Shown: piece after piece, positions 8,764-17,808 of the stretch
Layout: each line of letters opens with the position of its first letter
Position numbering within the stretch: position 1 is the first letter of the stretch
Assembly (NCBI RefSeq): GCF_900312995.1
Contig: NZ_ONZI01000001.1
Span: forward strand, 1,178,001 to 1,242,000
Source of the DNA: Kushneria phyllosphaerae
Lineage (GTDB): Bacteria; Pseudomonadota; Gammaproteobacteria; Pseudomonadales; Halomonadaceae
Direction: 5' to 3'
Length of the DNA: 64,000 bases
Program-made: the position numbers and the translations under genes
The notes under the pieces: generated by a model
Database searches by the model: none
Told to the model about the DNA's origin: nothing
The model's input: only the letters and a program-made list of their open reading frames with translations

Positions 8764-10401
8764 CTAGTAGCGTGGCTCCGAGCGCAGCCCCTGGATGATG
8801 GCGTAACACGCGGCCAGCAACACGATAGTGAAGGGCAGGCCGGTGGCAATGACCGCCGCCTGCAGCGCGGTCAGACCACCACCAAGCAGCAGGGCAATGG
8901 CAATGGCGCCTTCAATCAGTGCCCAGAACATGCGCTGCGGTTTGGGGGCATCGACCTTGCCGCCGGCCGTGATGGAGTCAATGACCAGCGAACCGGAGTC
9001 CGAGGAAGTGATGAAGAACACCATGACCAGAATGATGCCGATAAAGGAGGTAATCGACGTCAGCGGCAGCTGTCCCAGCATTGTGAAAAGCTGAAGCTCG
9101 AGTGCTGCGTCCTTGACACCTTCAAATCCGTTGGTCAGCTGGCTGATGGCGGTATCACCAAAGGCGGTCATCCAGAGTACGGAAACCACGGTCGGGACCA
9201 GCAGTACGGCGATCAGGAACTCACGTACGGTACGGCCGCGGCTGACGCGGGCGATGAACATGCCCACGAACGGGGACCAGGAGATCCACCAGGCCCAGTA
9301 AAAGGCCGTCCAGCCATGTACGAAGTTGGTATCTTCACGACCGAAGGGCATCGACAGTGCCGGCAGGTTCTTGAGATATGAGCCCATGTTCTCGATAAAG
9401 CCGGTAGCAATGAGCATGGTCGGCCCGACAATAATCACGAACATCAGCAGTAAAAAGGCCAGCACCATGTTGATCTGTGACAGGCGCTGTACGCCCTTGT
9501 CGACCCCCAGCATGACCGATGCCAGCGCCACCAGACTGATCCCGATGATCAAAATGACCATGGTCACGTCGGTGTTGGGCGTGCCGAACAGGTAGTTCAG
9601 ACCGGCAGACGCCTGAGAGGCTCCCAGCCCCAGCGAAGTGGCAAGCCCGAACAGCGTCGCAAACACCGCCAGGATGTCGATGATGTGGCCCGGCCAGCCC
9701 CAGATCCGCTCTCCCAGAATCGGGTAGAAGATCGAGCGCATGGTCAGCGGCAGACCCTTGTTATAGGAAAAAAGCGCCAGCGAAAGCGCAACGATGGCGT
9801 AGATCCCCCAGGGGTGCAGACCCCAGTGAAAAATCGTTGCCGCCATCGCCAGGGACTGCGACTGGGCCGAATCGCCCGCGGCGCCACCCAGTGGGGCCCA
9901 TGAATCACCGGTGATGGATGTTCCGTAATGAGTGATCGGCTCTGCGACCCCGTAGAACATCAGTCCGATGCCCATGCCGGCAGCGAACAGCATGGCGAAC
10001 CAGCCGGTATAGCTGAAATCCGGTTTGGCATGCATGCCGCCGATACGCACTCGACTCAATGGGGTAAAAATCAACACTATCGCAAGGATGACAAAAATAT
10101 TGGCGGCCAGCAGAAAGAGCCAGCTTAGGTGGTCGGTCAGAAAACTTTTTGCGCCATTGAATATCGGCTCCATCTGCCCTGGCAGTGCAAGCGTGACAAT
10201 CACGAACAGCAAAATGACCAGTGAGGAGATCGTAAAGACCTTGCCGTGCAGGTCGACATTGAAACCGAATCGGTTGGTTTGAATGTTGTCCTGGCCAATG
10301 ACGTAGTCTGTGTCAATCAGGTTGGCTTTACCGCTTGGAGCGGGTATGCCCTCACTCCCCTGATTTTTTTCGTTGTCGTTATTTCCGGGTGTCTGACTCA
10401 A
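8764..10401 (-). CDS. BCCT-family betaine/choline/carnitine-type osmolyte transporter (copy 1)
   Basis: A 545-residue carrier with 12 predicted membrane segments. The BCCT signature GMGIGLMFYGVAEP and the WWISWSPFVGMFIARVSRGRT segment with its aromatic box are intact. A hydrophilic N-terminus of about 50 residues precedes TM1. Na+- or H+-coupled uptake of a compatible solute such as glycine betaine is expected; the exact substrate cannot be read. The start is TTG at 10401, with GGAGA about 9 nt upstream; no ATG fits. It is a close paralog of the gene at 10842-12515 and shares an N-terminal NLIDTDYVIGQDN segment. Confidence 0.92.
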   Translation of the reverse strand: MSQTPGNNDNEKNQGSEGIPAPSGKANLIDTDYVIGQDNIQTNRFGFNVDLHGKVFTISSLVILLFVIVTLALPGQMEPIFNGAKSFLTDHLSWLFLLAANIFVILAIVLIFTPLSRVRIGGMHAKPDFSYTGWFAMLFAAGMGIGLMFYGVAEPITHYGTSITGDSWAPLGGAAGDSAQSQSLAMAATIFHWGLHPWGIYAIVALSLALFSYNKGLPLTMRSIFYPILGERIWGWPGHIIDILAVFATLFGLATSLGLGASQASAGLNYLFGTPNTDVTMVILIIGISLVALASVMLGVDKGVQRLSQINMVLAFLLLMFVIIVGPTMLIATGFIENMGSYLKNLPALSMPFGREDTNFVHGWTAFYWAWWISWSPFVGMFIARVSRGRTVREFLIAVLLVPTVVSVLWMTAFGDTAISQLTNGFEGVKDAALELQLFTMLGQLPLTSITSFIGIILVMVFFITSSDSGSLVIDSITAGGKVDAPKPQRMFWALIEGAIAIALLLGGGLTALQAAVIATGLPFTIVLLAACYAIIQGLRSEPRY

Positions 10402-10760
10402 TTTTATTCTCCATTACAGCTGCAAAGGCGCTGGCAGGTTGAGCAGTAGCCCACCACAATACAGCAAGAAAGATAGCTGAATGAACCAGTGGTTTGAATG
10501 CCCGAATGCGACATGCTGCCCATGCAGGCACGTCGACACCGGTCGAAAGGACACATATTCGCTCCCTTGAACACTGTAGCCCTTCAATCAAACACCAGCG
10601 CGTTACGTTTTATCACATTAAACGTCGCAACCCCAGGCGAGATAACCCTTCGGTGGTCGTATTCCGTATCATGATATCCCTGTATCGCCGAAGGGTTTCG
10701 GGCGTCATGCCGGTTTTTCTGAGGTCTTCTCCTGTCGCAGGCGACAAGGGGTGAATTATC
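10402..10760. other. intergenic region upstream of BCCT copy 1, with a long-armed inverted repeat
   Basis: About 360 bp without a supported gene. It should contain the promoter of BCCT copy 1. A perfect 10-bp inverted repeat, AACCCTTCGG at 10644-10653 and CCGAAGGGTT at 10688-10697, is separated by 34 bp. A TATCATGATA palindrome (10668-10677) lies inside. Short frames across the region have no recognisable features. An operator pair for an osmotic or betaine-responsive regulator is possible but unproven. Confidence 0.4.
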
Positions 10761-10789
10761 AAAAACGGGGCGACCAAAAGGCCGCCCCG
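10761..10789 (-). terminator. rho-independent terminator of BCCT copy 2
   Basis: A GC-rich stem with one mismatch (10767-10775 with 10780-10788, loop AAAA) followed on the minus strand by TTTTT (10765-10761). It lies about 55 bp beyond the stop of the BCCT gene at 10842. Confidence 0.75.
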
Positions 10790-10841
10790 CGTCACTTCTC
10801 TGGATCACCCACTGCCTCAAGAGTGCAGTGAGCACCAGCCA

Positions 10842-12515
10842 TTACGTCAGCTTCTTCGCCCGGGGTTCTGACATCAGCCCCTTGATGACGCCAAAGCAAC
10901 CCACCAGCAGCACCACGGCAAACGGCAGGCCGGTACAGATGACCATCGCCTGCAGGGCGCCAAGCCCCCCACCCAACAGCAGCGCAATCGCGATCACACC
11001 GCTGATCAGTGCCCAGAACAGACGCTGAGAGGTCGGTGCATCGATCTTGCCACCGGCGGTGATGGTGTCGATCACCAGCGAACCGGAGTCGGCCGAGGTG
11101 ATAAAGAACACCATGATCAGCAGCAGACCGATCAGCGAGGTGACCGTCGACCAGGGCAGATTGCCCAGCATGACAAAGAGCTTGAGCTCCAGGGCTGCAT
11201 CGGCCACGCCCTGCATGCCGGAATCCACCTGGAAGATGGCCGCGCCGCCAAAGACGGTCATCCAAAGAATGCAGACGAGGGTAGGCACCAGCAGTACGGC
11301 AATCAGGAACTCACGCACGGTGCGGCCGCGGCTGACGCGTGCAATGAACATGCCCACGAACGGGGACCAGCTGATCCACCATGCCCAGTAGAACGCCGAC
11401 CAGGACTGGCTGTAGTCGACATCCTCACGGCCGAACGGCATCGACAGCTCCGGCAGGTAAGTGATGTAGGCCCAGATGTTATTGAAAAATCCAATGACCA
11501 GGTCAAGCGTCGGGCCGGTGAACAAAATGAACAGCAGCAGCGCGAATGCCAGGCCCATGTTGAGCTCGGAGAGATGCTTGAGACCTGCATTGACGCCAGC
11601 TGCCACCGAACACAGCGTCACGGCCGTAATCGCCACGATCAAAATGACCCGCGTGGTATTGGTGTCGGGCACGTCAAACAGGAAGTGCAGACCGGCGGCT
11701 GCCTGCTGCGCCCCCAGACCCAGCGAAGTGGCAAGCCCGAACAGGGTCGAAAAGACCGCCAGGATATCCACGATGTGGCCCGGCCAGCCCCAGATGCGCT
11801 CTCCCAGAACCGGGTAGAAGATCGAGCGCATGGTCAGCGGCAGGCCCTTGTTAAAGGAAAACAGTGCCAGCGACAGGGCAACCATGGCGTAGATCGCCCA
11901 TGGATGAAGCCCCCAGTGCAGCATGGTAGAGGCCATGCCGAGCTGGCGTGCCGCCGTTTCGTCTCCCATGGCACCGTCCAGCGGAGCGCTGTCGACACGC
12001 ACGCCGTTTTCAATCGAGGTGCCCCCCATGGCCGCCGTATAGTGCGAAATCGGCTCGGACACGCCATAGAACATCAGCCCGATGCCCATGCCGGCGGCAA
12101 ACAGCATGGCGAACCAGCTGATATAAGTATGGTCTGGCTTGGCTTCGGCACCGCCCAGTCGCACCTTGCCCAGCGGGCTGAAGATCAGGCCAACGGCGAG
12201 GATCACGAAAATCGCGGTCGACAGCATGAAAAACCAGGAAAGATTGGCGGTCAGCCAGTCCCGCATGCCGTTAAAGAGCGGCTCCATCTGCGACTGCATG
12301 GTGAGCGTGAGGACCACGAACACCAGTACCAGCAGCGACGAGATGCCAAATACCTTGCCGTGCAGATCCACGTTGAAGAGCATGCGGCCCTGAAAGTTGT
12401 CCTGTCCGATCACATAGTCGGTATCGATCAGGTTGGAGTCGCCAGTCGGCGCCGGGATGCCTTCTCCGGCGTCGCTGGCCTTCTCCTTCTTTTCATTTTC
12501 CGGTTCTTGCGCCAA
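10842..12515 (-). CDS. BCCT-family betaine/choline/carnitine-type osmolyte transporter (copy 2)
   Basis: A 557-residue BCCT carrier, colinear with copy 1 over its whole length. It has the GMGIGLMFYGVSEP motif, the WWISWSPFVGMF segment, and 12 membrane segments. The loop after the signature is longer than in copy 1 (GGTSIENGVRVDSAP), the main visible difference. The preferred start is TTG at 12515, with TGGAGA eight bases upstream, matching the TTG/GGAGA arrangement of copy 1. A GTG at 12545 would add ten residues without a good ribosome site. Compatible-solute uptake under salt stress is the family role. Confidence 0.92.
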   Translation of the reverse strand: MAQEPENEKKEKASDAGEGIPAPTGDSNLIDTDYVIGQDNFQGRMLFNVDLHGKVFGISSLLVLVFVVLTLTMQSQMEPLFNGMRDWLTANLSWFFMLSTAIFVILAVGLIFSPLGKVRLGGAEAKPDHTYISWFAMLFAAGMGIGLMFYGVSEPISHYTAAMGGTSIENGVRVDSAPLDGAMGDETAARQLGMASTMLHWGLHPWAIYAMVALSLALFSFNKGLPLTMRSIFYPVLGERIWGWPGHIVDILAVFSTLFGLATSLGLGAQQAAAGLHFLFDVPDTNTTRVILIVAITAVTLCSVAAGVNAGLKHLSELNMGLAFALLLFILFTGPTLDLVIGFFNNIWAYITYLPELSMPFGREDVDYSQSWSAFYWAWWISWSPFVGMFIARVSRGRTVREFLIAVLLVPTLVCILWMTVFGGAAIFQVDSGMQGVADAALELKLFVMLGNLPWSTVTSLIGLLLIMVFFITSADSGSLVIDTITAGGKIDAPTSQRLFWALISGVIAIALLLGGGLGALQAMVICTGLPFAVVLLVGCFGVIKGLMSEPRAKKLT

Positions 12516-12732
12516 TGTCGTTCTCCATCTTTGTTCCCTGGTCACGTCGCAGGACGAAACGGGCTGAATGAGTGTCAGGTCGGGGGTGTCCCGGGCGTTT
12601 TTTGTGGCATCGGTCAGGAGGGTAGACGCTGCTCAAAAATACTCATAACTTTCAATGTTTTCTGTCAGTGAAATTTGGGAGAAATGTTCAGAAGTGTCAC
12701 CGGGGCGTCAGGCCGGCACGGCGGAGGATGCG

Positions 12733-13836
12733 CTACTGGCAGAGGCGCGAAACGCTGCGGCCGACACAAAGGCCGTTTCGGTCAAACACCATGACGTCGA
12801 GCTGGATGCCGCTGTGACGCAGGACCTGCTCGGCACGAACATGGGCGCTTTCTGCCAGCAGATTTCCCAGCGCAATACCTGCCCTGTCGGCAAGCTCAAA
12901 GGCCTCAAGACCCGAGTTGGCGCCAATGATGCGATCAAACAGCGCCTCATCACCGCCCGCCTCGCGTGTCAGCCTTGCCAGTCGCTCAAGATCGATGGCG
13001 CCGCGTTTTGAGTGCACATCCAGCATGCCCTGACCGAGTTTGGCCATCTTGGCGATCCCGCCGGCAATGGTCACCTGTGGCACCGGATGCTGGCGCAGGT
13101 ACTTGAGCATGCCGCCGACAAAATCCCCCATTTCGATCAACGCGCTCTCATCGAGTGCGTAATGCGCCTGAACCGCGGTTTCCGACGTTGAACCGGTGGA
13201 GCCGGCAATGTGTGGCAGCCCCCGGGCGCGCGCGACATCGATGCCGCGATGGATGGAGTGAATCCATGCCGAGCAGGAAAACGGGATCACTATGCCGGTG
13301 GTGCCCAGCACGGAAAGTCCGCCCACGATGCCCAGCCGTCCATTGAGCGTGCCGAGCGCGATGCGCTCGCCTTCATCAATGGCGATGGTCACTTCCAGAT
13401 CCACCTGATGATGGCCGGGTGTCTCGTGCACCACGGCCTCAAGTGCCTGACGAATCATGTGCCGGGGCACCGGATTGATCGCAGGCTCACCGGGCGGAAT
13501 GGGCAGGCCCGGTCGGGTAACCGTACCCACGCCCGGACCTGCCCTGAACACCAGGCCGGAACCCGCCTTCAGCGGTCGAACCGTGGCGCGCACCAGTACC
13601 CCGTGCGTGGCATCCGGATCATCTCCGGCATCCTTGATGACACCTGCCATGGCCCAGTCATCGCCGCGCTCATGAACGGCCAGCGCAAAGGCCGGCGTCT
13701 GTCCCTTCGGAAGCGTGATGGTGACCGGGTCGGGAAATTCCCCGCACAGCAGCGCTGCATAGGCCGCCCGGGCAGCGGCAGTCGCGCAGCATCCGGTGGT
13801 CCAGCCACGTTTAAGAGGAGCGCGTTCCTGGGTCAT
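12733..13836 (-). CDS. cbiD: cobalt-precorrin-5B (C1)-methyltransferase CbiD
   Basis: A 367-residue protein opening with the CbiD hallmark RGWTTGCCATAAARAA. Further motifs are the KDAGDDPDATHG segment, the GTTGIV segment and the GNFVG-like GDFVGGMLKY. CbiD transfers a methyl group from SAM to C1 of cobalt-precorrin-5B in the oxygen-independent cobalamin route. No other cob/cbi gene lies nearby, so this is an isolated pathway gene within the window. The ATG at 13836 begins a normal-length CbiD; a frame extending to 13905 has no support. No clear ribosome site is visible. Confidence 0.92.
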   Translation of the reverse strand: MTQERAPLKRGWTTGCCATAAARAAYAALLCGEFPDPVTITLPKGQTPAFALAVHERGDDWAMAGVIKDAGDDPDATHGVLVRATVRPLKAGSGLVFRAGPGVGTVTRPGLPIPPGEPAINPVPRHMIRQALEAVVHETPGHHQVDLEVTIAIDEGERIALGTLNGRLGIVGGLSVLGTTGIVIPFSCSAWIHSIHRGIDVARARGLPHIAGSTGSTSETAVQAHYALDESALIEMGDFVGGMLKYLRQHPVPQVTIAGGIAKMAKLGQGMLDVHSKRGAIDLERLARLTREAGGDEALFDRIIGANSGLEAFELADRAGIALGNLLAESAHVRAEQVLRHSGIQLDVMVFDRNGLCVGRSVSRLCQ

Positions 13837-14096
13837 GGCGCGTCGGCGTTTTGATGGGACGACGGCGATTCTAGCATGCACGCCTGAAAGACCCCATCCA
13901 ATCATTGAAGGCGTGCCGCCTGCCTGCGCCGTTGCGCGCTGGCGGGTATGGAAACGGCGTCATGGCAGGAAGGGCAAAAAAGATAGAGAACACTGTTTGC
14001 CATCAGCATTAAGGGTCCATTAATATGGTTTTAATGTTTCCTTAATTTTCGCAGTGTTCTATCCCCTAGGCAGGCCACTGCCATGAGTGAACGGCC

Positions 14097-15134
14097 ATGA
14101 ATCACGTTACTGCTTCACCACACTGGGAACGCCTCTCTTCCTGGCATGCGGCTCGCCACGTCTATCCGAAGCGGCGCGAGTGGAAAATGCGCTACAAGAT
14201 GTTCGTGCGCGCGACCCTTCATCAGGGCGTCCATCGCGCCCTGCTGATGGGCATATCACTGAATCCGCTGCTTGAGCGGGCGGTAAGCAACCGTGCCAAT
14301 CTGCTCAACAAGCCGTTTCGTCCCTATATCTCGATTCGTTATGGCCATATTGAGCGTCTGCGCCATTTGCTGCTCCATTATCAGCTGCAACGACATCTGC
14401 TGAACGATGACATCAGTGCCCGCATCACGCAGCGGCCCGGACTCTGGCTGGGAGAGTGTGTGGTCGGTGGGGAAAAGGCCAGTATCCATCTGGGCTATCG
14501 CGGCGCGCATGACAAGGAAGGCGAGATGATGCTGATGATCATCCGCCCGCCCAGAAAACGTCTCTACAGCGCAGCGCTGTCCTTCATGCGTGACGATCAG
14601 GGTCGCCCGGTGCTGTGTCTGGGCACCATACAGGGCTCACGTCAGCAGTCGGACTGGAACCGTCAGTTCACCCGGGATCATTTTGGCTTGCGGCCGCAGT
14701 CGCTGATGGTTGAGCTTACGCAGATGCTGGCGCGTGCGCTGGGCATGCCAGACATTTACTGCGTGGACAATGCTCACCACGTTTACCGCGCAAAACCCAA
14801 TGGCCGACGTCAGCGCGGATTTGATCTGGACGCCTTGATTCTCGAGCACGGCGGCGAGGCGAACACGTCGGGCTGGGTCGTGTTGCCCGCCGACCAGCGC
14901 CGCAAGGCACTCGAGACCATCGCGTCCAAAAAGCGCAGCATGTACCGCAAGCGCTATGTTTGGCTGGACGCGCTGGAAGCCCGGGTTGAGCAGGCCATGG
15001 TCGGGCAGGCCCCGGCCGGTACGGTTGAGCCGGTCGCGAGCGACAGGCTGCCGACAGACCGCACACCGGCATCAATGCGAGCTGATGTGCGGGCCGATGT
15101 GTTGGAAAGGACAGACGCGTCAGTCGTGCTGTGA
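14097..15134 (+). CDS. VirK/YbjX family protein (DUF535)
   Basis: A 345-residue protein of the DUF535 family, recognisable from the segments RPYISIRYGHIERLRHLLLHY, the LCLGTIQG motif and the RRRQRGFDLDALILEHGG-like C-terminal part. Family members (VirK, YbjX) have been linked to envelope stress and antimicrobial peptide resistance in enterics, but no biochemical activity is established. The AT-rich stretch at about 14005-14060 is the likely promoter region. The last 15 bp overlap the convergent SMP-30 gene. The C-terminal 40 residues are low-complexity. The ATG at 14097 has only a weak ribosome site. Confidence 0.8.
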   Translation: MNHVTASPHWERLSSWHAARHVYPKRREWKMRYKMFVRATLHQGVHRALLMGISLNPLLERAVSNRANLLNKPFRPYISIRYGHIERLRHLLLHYQLQRHLLNDDISARITQRPGLWLGECVVGGEKASIHLGYRGAHDKEGEMMLMIIRPPRKRLYSAALSFMRDDQGRPVLCLGTIQGSRQQSDWNRQFTRDHFGLRPQSLMVELTQMLARALGMPDIYCVDNAHHVYRAKPNGRRQRGFDLDALILEHGGEANTSGWVVLPADQRRKALETIASKKRSMYRKRYVWLDALEARVEQAMVGQAPAGTVEPVASDRLPTDRTPASMRADVRADVLERTDASVVL

Positions 15135-16139
15135 GCGGGCCTCGCCCACCTTGACCGGAATACGATAGAGGCTTTTGGTGGCGGTCACGAAGAGATAGTG
15201 CTGGCCGTCGTGTTCGGCAAAGGCCAGGTTGGCGGTACGCTCGGGCAGGTCGACCCGACCCAGACGCTCACCTTTTGGGTTGAACACCTGCAGGCCGCTG
15301 TCGCTGCTTGTCCAGACATTGCCTTGTTCATCGACCTTGAGGCCATCGGGCACGCCGGGTGAGATCTCGGTAAACACGCGCTCATTGGAGAGGGCGCCGT
15401 CATCACTCACATCGTAGGCGACGATATGGTGATTGAGGCTGTCATCCTCGCGGTCGTGGCCCTGTTCGGAATCGGCGATATAAAGCGTTGTCTCGCCCGG
15501 TGCAAAGGCCAGCCCGTTGGGTGTTTTGACCGCCGGTGTGGACAGTCGGGTCAGCTCTTCGCTTTCCGGATCGAAGCGGTAAACGTATTCGCCACCGGTC
15601 ATGGGAGTGCCCCCATAGCCCTCTTCGGGCTGATCGATGCCAAAGGTGGGGTCGGTAAACCATATGCGCCCGTCGGCATCCACAACCAGATCATTGGGAC
15701 TGTTGAGCTTTTGTTCGCCGTCCAGATCGACCAGTACCTCCCACTTTCCATCCTTGTTCAAGCGCTCCACGGCGCGCTTGCCGTGTGAAGCGGCCAGTAT
15801 CCGGCCCTGATGGTCAAGCGCATGGCCGTTGTGAAACTGCGCCGGTCTGAGCCATTCGCGGGCCTTTTCACCCTCGCGCCAGATCATGACGCGATTGTTT
15901 TTGATGTCACTCCAGATCACGCTACCATCCGGCAGGGCCAGCGGACCTTCACTCCATATGCTGCCATCGTAGAGCCGTTCGATATCGGCATTTTGATCGA
16001 CCAGGTCGGTAAAGCCGGGCGTTTCCGCAACGACTTCGGGAGCATCGCCTTCAGAGGCCAGCGCGCTGCCGGCACCCATGCCGGCCATCAGCAGGCCGGT
16101 GCACAGCGAGCGCGAGAAATGGTGAAGAAAGCGGGACAT
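15120..16139 (-). CDS. exported SMP-30/gluconolactonase-like protein
   Basis: A 339-residue protein with a signal peptide (about 1-27, AxA-type cleavage) and a six-bladed SMP-30/LRE-like beta-propeller. Visible motifs are WSEGPLALPDG with the likely metal-binding Glu, FHNGHALDHQGRI, SPNDLVVDADGRIWFTDP (Asn and Asp ligands) and PDGLKVDEQGNVW. It probably hydrolyses a lactone in the periplasm; the substrate is not known. The ATG at 16139 has AAGGA upstream; a frame reaching 16223 is not needed. Its 3' end overlaps the DUF535 gene by 15 bp. Confidence 0.85.
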   Translation of the reverse strand: MSRFLHHFSRSLCTGLLMAGMGAGSALASEGDAPEVVAETPGFTDLVDQNADIERLYDGSIWSEGPLALPDGSVIWSDIKNNRVMIWREGEKAREWLRPAQFHNGHALDHQGRILAASHGKRAVERLNKDGKWEVLVDLDGEQKLNSPNDLVVDADGRIWFTDPTFGIDQPEEGYGGTPMTGGEYVYRFDPESEELTRLSTPAVKTPNGLAFAPGETTLYIADSEQGHDREDDSLNHHIVAYDVSDDGALSNERVFTEISPGVPDGLKVDEQGNVWTSSDSGLQVFNPKGERLGRVDLPERTANLAFAEHDGQHYLFVTATKSLYRIPVKVGEARSQHD

Positions 16140-16289
16140 AAGCGTTGTTCCTTGTCGTGATGGGATGCGACCAGCCTGACGACTTGAACAGCTTTCGCCA
16201 ATATGACCTTTTGCGATTGACATTCACGTGCAGGGATTGCCCGAGCGGAATTTGCGAGCTAGTCTGACTCCGATTCGTTTTTCGAGTCA

Positions 16290-16436
16290 GATCCTCAGGG
16301 CGGGGTGAAAGTCCCCACCGGCGGTGATGTCAAAACCGGTTATTGATCCGGCAGTGAACAAGCCCGCGAGCGCGTGACGCGCAGGAATCGGTGAGACCCC
16401 GATGCCGACGGTGATAGTCCGGATGGGAGAGGATCG
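16290..16436 (+). promoter_or_regulatory. FMN riboswitch (RFN element)
   Basis: Conserved RFN blocks occur in order: AGGGCGGGGTGAAAGTCCCC, ACCGGCGGT, then the variable stem, CCGCGAGCG, CAGGAATCGGTGAGACCCCGA, GCCGACGGT and ATAGTCCGGATGGGAGAGGAT. This is a full aptamer. It binds FMN and turns down expression of riboflavin genes. It precedes ribB by about 110 bp on the same strand. Confidence 0.96.
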
Positions 16437-16468
16437 ACGCCTGATTGCCCGTGTCGGGCGAGGCGTCG
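16435..16468 (+). promoter_or_regulatory. strong hairpin after the FMN aptamer (probable expression platform)
   Basis: An 8-bp stem (CGACGCCT 16435-16442 with AGGCGTCG 16461-16468) encloses a second stem (GCCCG 16447-16451 with CGGGC 16455-16459). There is no T run after it, so control by attenuation through this hairpin alone is unlikely. It may act in ribB translation or in Rho-dependent termination. Confidence 0.6.
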
Positions 16469-16548
16469 CTGTACGTGTCGTACAAGCACTCCTGTCTTGC
16501 CCTGTTCCTTGTCCCTCGCCCTTGAACGGCGATCCTGGAGCAGCCTTT

Positions 16549-17238
16549 ATGTCCCGCAATATCGAAAATGATGGTTCCCTTTCCGAATCCGCACGCTCGC
16601 GAGTTCGTCTGGCCCTCGACAGTCTGGCCCGCGGCCACGGCGTGGTCGTCACCGATGATCCCGACCGTGAAAACGAAGGCGACCTGATCTTTGCCGCCAC
16701 CACGCTTGAGGATCATCAGATGGCGCAGATGATTCGTTTTGGCAGCGGCATTGTCTGTCTGTGTCTGACCGGCGAGCACGCTGACCGGCTGGAACTGCCG
16801 CCGATGGTGGTCAACAACGAAAGTCCCTATTCGACCGGCTTTACCGTCACCATCGAAGCCAGAGAAGGCGTTACGACCGGAGTAAGTGCTTATGACCGTA
16901 CTGTCACCGTGCGCGCCGCGGTTGCAGATAATGCCCGTGCCGATGATCTTGTCCGACCCGGCCATATCTTCCCCCTGCGCGCCCGCGATGGCGGGGTACT
17001 GACGCGTCGTGGCCATACCGAGGCCACCATCGATCTGGTGCGTCTGTCAGGCCACACGTCTGCCGGTGTGCTCTGTGAGCTGATGAACGATGACGGCTCC
17101 ATGATGCGTGGTGAGGCGCTGGAAGCGTTTGCCCGCGAGCGTGACTACCCCATGGTCTCGATTGCCGAGCTGGCGGTCTGGCGTGAGCAGCATGATTCGG
17201 TGCCCTCCTTTGATGTGGCCGCGTTTGCCTCGATGTAG
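16549..17238 (+). CDS. ribB: 3,4-dihydroxy-2-butanone-4-phosphate synthase RibB
   Basis: A 229-residue single-domain RibB, close to the usual length of about 217 and without a GTP cyclohydrolase II half. The catalytic loop is [11 protein letters not shown], residues 36-46. The [16 protein letters not shown] and [15 protein letters not shown] segments are also typical. It converts ribulose 5-phosphate to the four-carbon riboflavin precursor plus formate. The ATG at 16549 (CTGGAG about 8 nt upstream) is chosen because the longer frame beginning at 16402 runs through the riboswitch. It is the first gene under FMN riboswitch control. Confidence 0.96.
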   Translation: MSRNIENDGSLSESARSRVRLALDSLARGHGVVVTDDPDRENEGDLIFAATTLEDHQMAQMIRFGSGIVCLCLTGEHADRLELPPMVVNNESPYSTGFTVTIEAREGVTTGVSAYDRTVTVRAAVADNARADDLVRPGHIFPLRARDGGVLTRRGHTEATIDLVRLSGHTSAGVLCELMNDDGSMMRGEALEAFARERDYPMVSIAELAVWREQHDSVPSFDVAAFASM

Positions 17239-17282
17239 GCCGCTCAAGCCAGACATTATCCCGCGATAACCTTCGCCTCTGA

Positions 17283-17309
17283 CCGACAGCACGCTGGGCG
17301 TGCTGTCGG
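17283..17309 (+). other. perfect hairpin between ribB and the ribD-like gene
   Basis: An 11-bp perfect stem (CCGACAGCACG 17283-17293 with CGTGCTGTCGG 17299-17309) and 5-nt loop. It has no T tract and lies 22 bp before the next start codon. It could be a processing or stability element that sets the ratio of the two products; it does not look like a simple terminator. Confidence 0.5.
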
Positions 17310-17331
17310 CCGCATGCAGGGAATTCGGTCC

Positions 17332-17808
17332 ATGAATACGCTTTATTTGTCTGCCTTTTTCATGCGTCAGGCGCTGGCCGCTTCACGTCTGGCCCTGCCG
17401 CACTGTCTGCCCAACCCGCCCGTGGGCTGCGTGCTGGTGGATCACGACACCATCGTGGCCCGGGGGTATACACAGCCGCCGGGCCATTTTCATGCTGAAG
17501 CGCACGCCCTGTCGCAGCTTGCAACGGCCCATGGCCTTGAGGCCTTTGTCACCCTGGAACCCTGTTCCTTTCACGGCCGCACACCTTCCTGCGCGCAGGC
17601 GCTGATTGACAATGGCATTCGACGTGTCAATGTCGCCATGATTGATCCGCATCCGCTCAACCAGGGACGCGGCATCGACATGATGCGTCGTGCCGGCATT
17701 GACGTCCGGGTTGGTGTCGAGCAGGCGATGGTCGCTCGCTTTATCAGCCAGCATCTGGACATCGATCCGCGCTATCAATCGCTGAAATGCTGCCAGGAGT
17801 TCTCATGA
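17332..17808 (+). CDS. stand-alone RibD-type deaminase domain protein
   Basis: A 158-residue protein holding only the zinc deaminase half of RibD. The zinc/catalytic site is H54-A-E56 and P77-C78...C87, in the RibD-specific form PCSFHGRTPSC. Full RibD proteins are about 370 residues because they also carry the NADPH reductase, which is missing here. It should deaminate the diaminopyrimidine intermediate of riboflavin synthesis, leaving reduction to another protein, or have a changed role. The ATG at 17332 has AGGGA upstream; 17314 is an alternative. It overlaps the GST gene by 4 bp (ATGA), so the two are translationally coupled. Confidence 0.85.
   Translation: MNTLYLSAFFMRQALAASRLALPHCLPNPPVGCVLVDHDTIVARGYTQPPGHFHAEAHALSQLATAHGLEAFVTLEPCSFHGRTPSCAQALIDNGIRRVNVAMIDPHPLNQGRGIDMMRRAGIDVRVGVEQAMVARFISQHLDIDPRYQSLKCCQEFS

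Noticed and set aside
10644..10697. intrinsic terminator
   Set aside because: The 34-bp spacer is too long and there is no T run; treated as a possible operator instead.
11574..12671. 365-codon open frame on the plus strand
   Set aside because: Antisense to BCCT copy 2; compositionally a shadow, no start signal and no recognisable domain.
16402..16548. 49-codon N-terminal extension of ribB
   Set aside because: It runs through the FMN riboswitch and lacks RibB similarity; the start at 16549 has a proper ribosome site.
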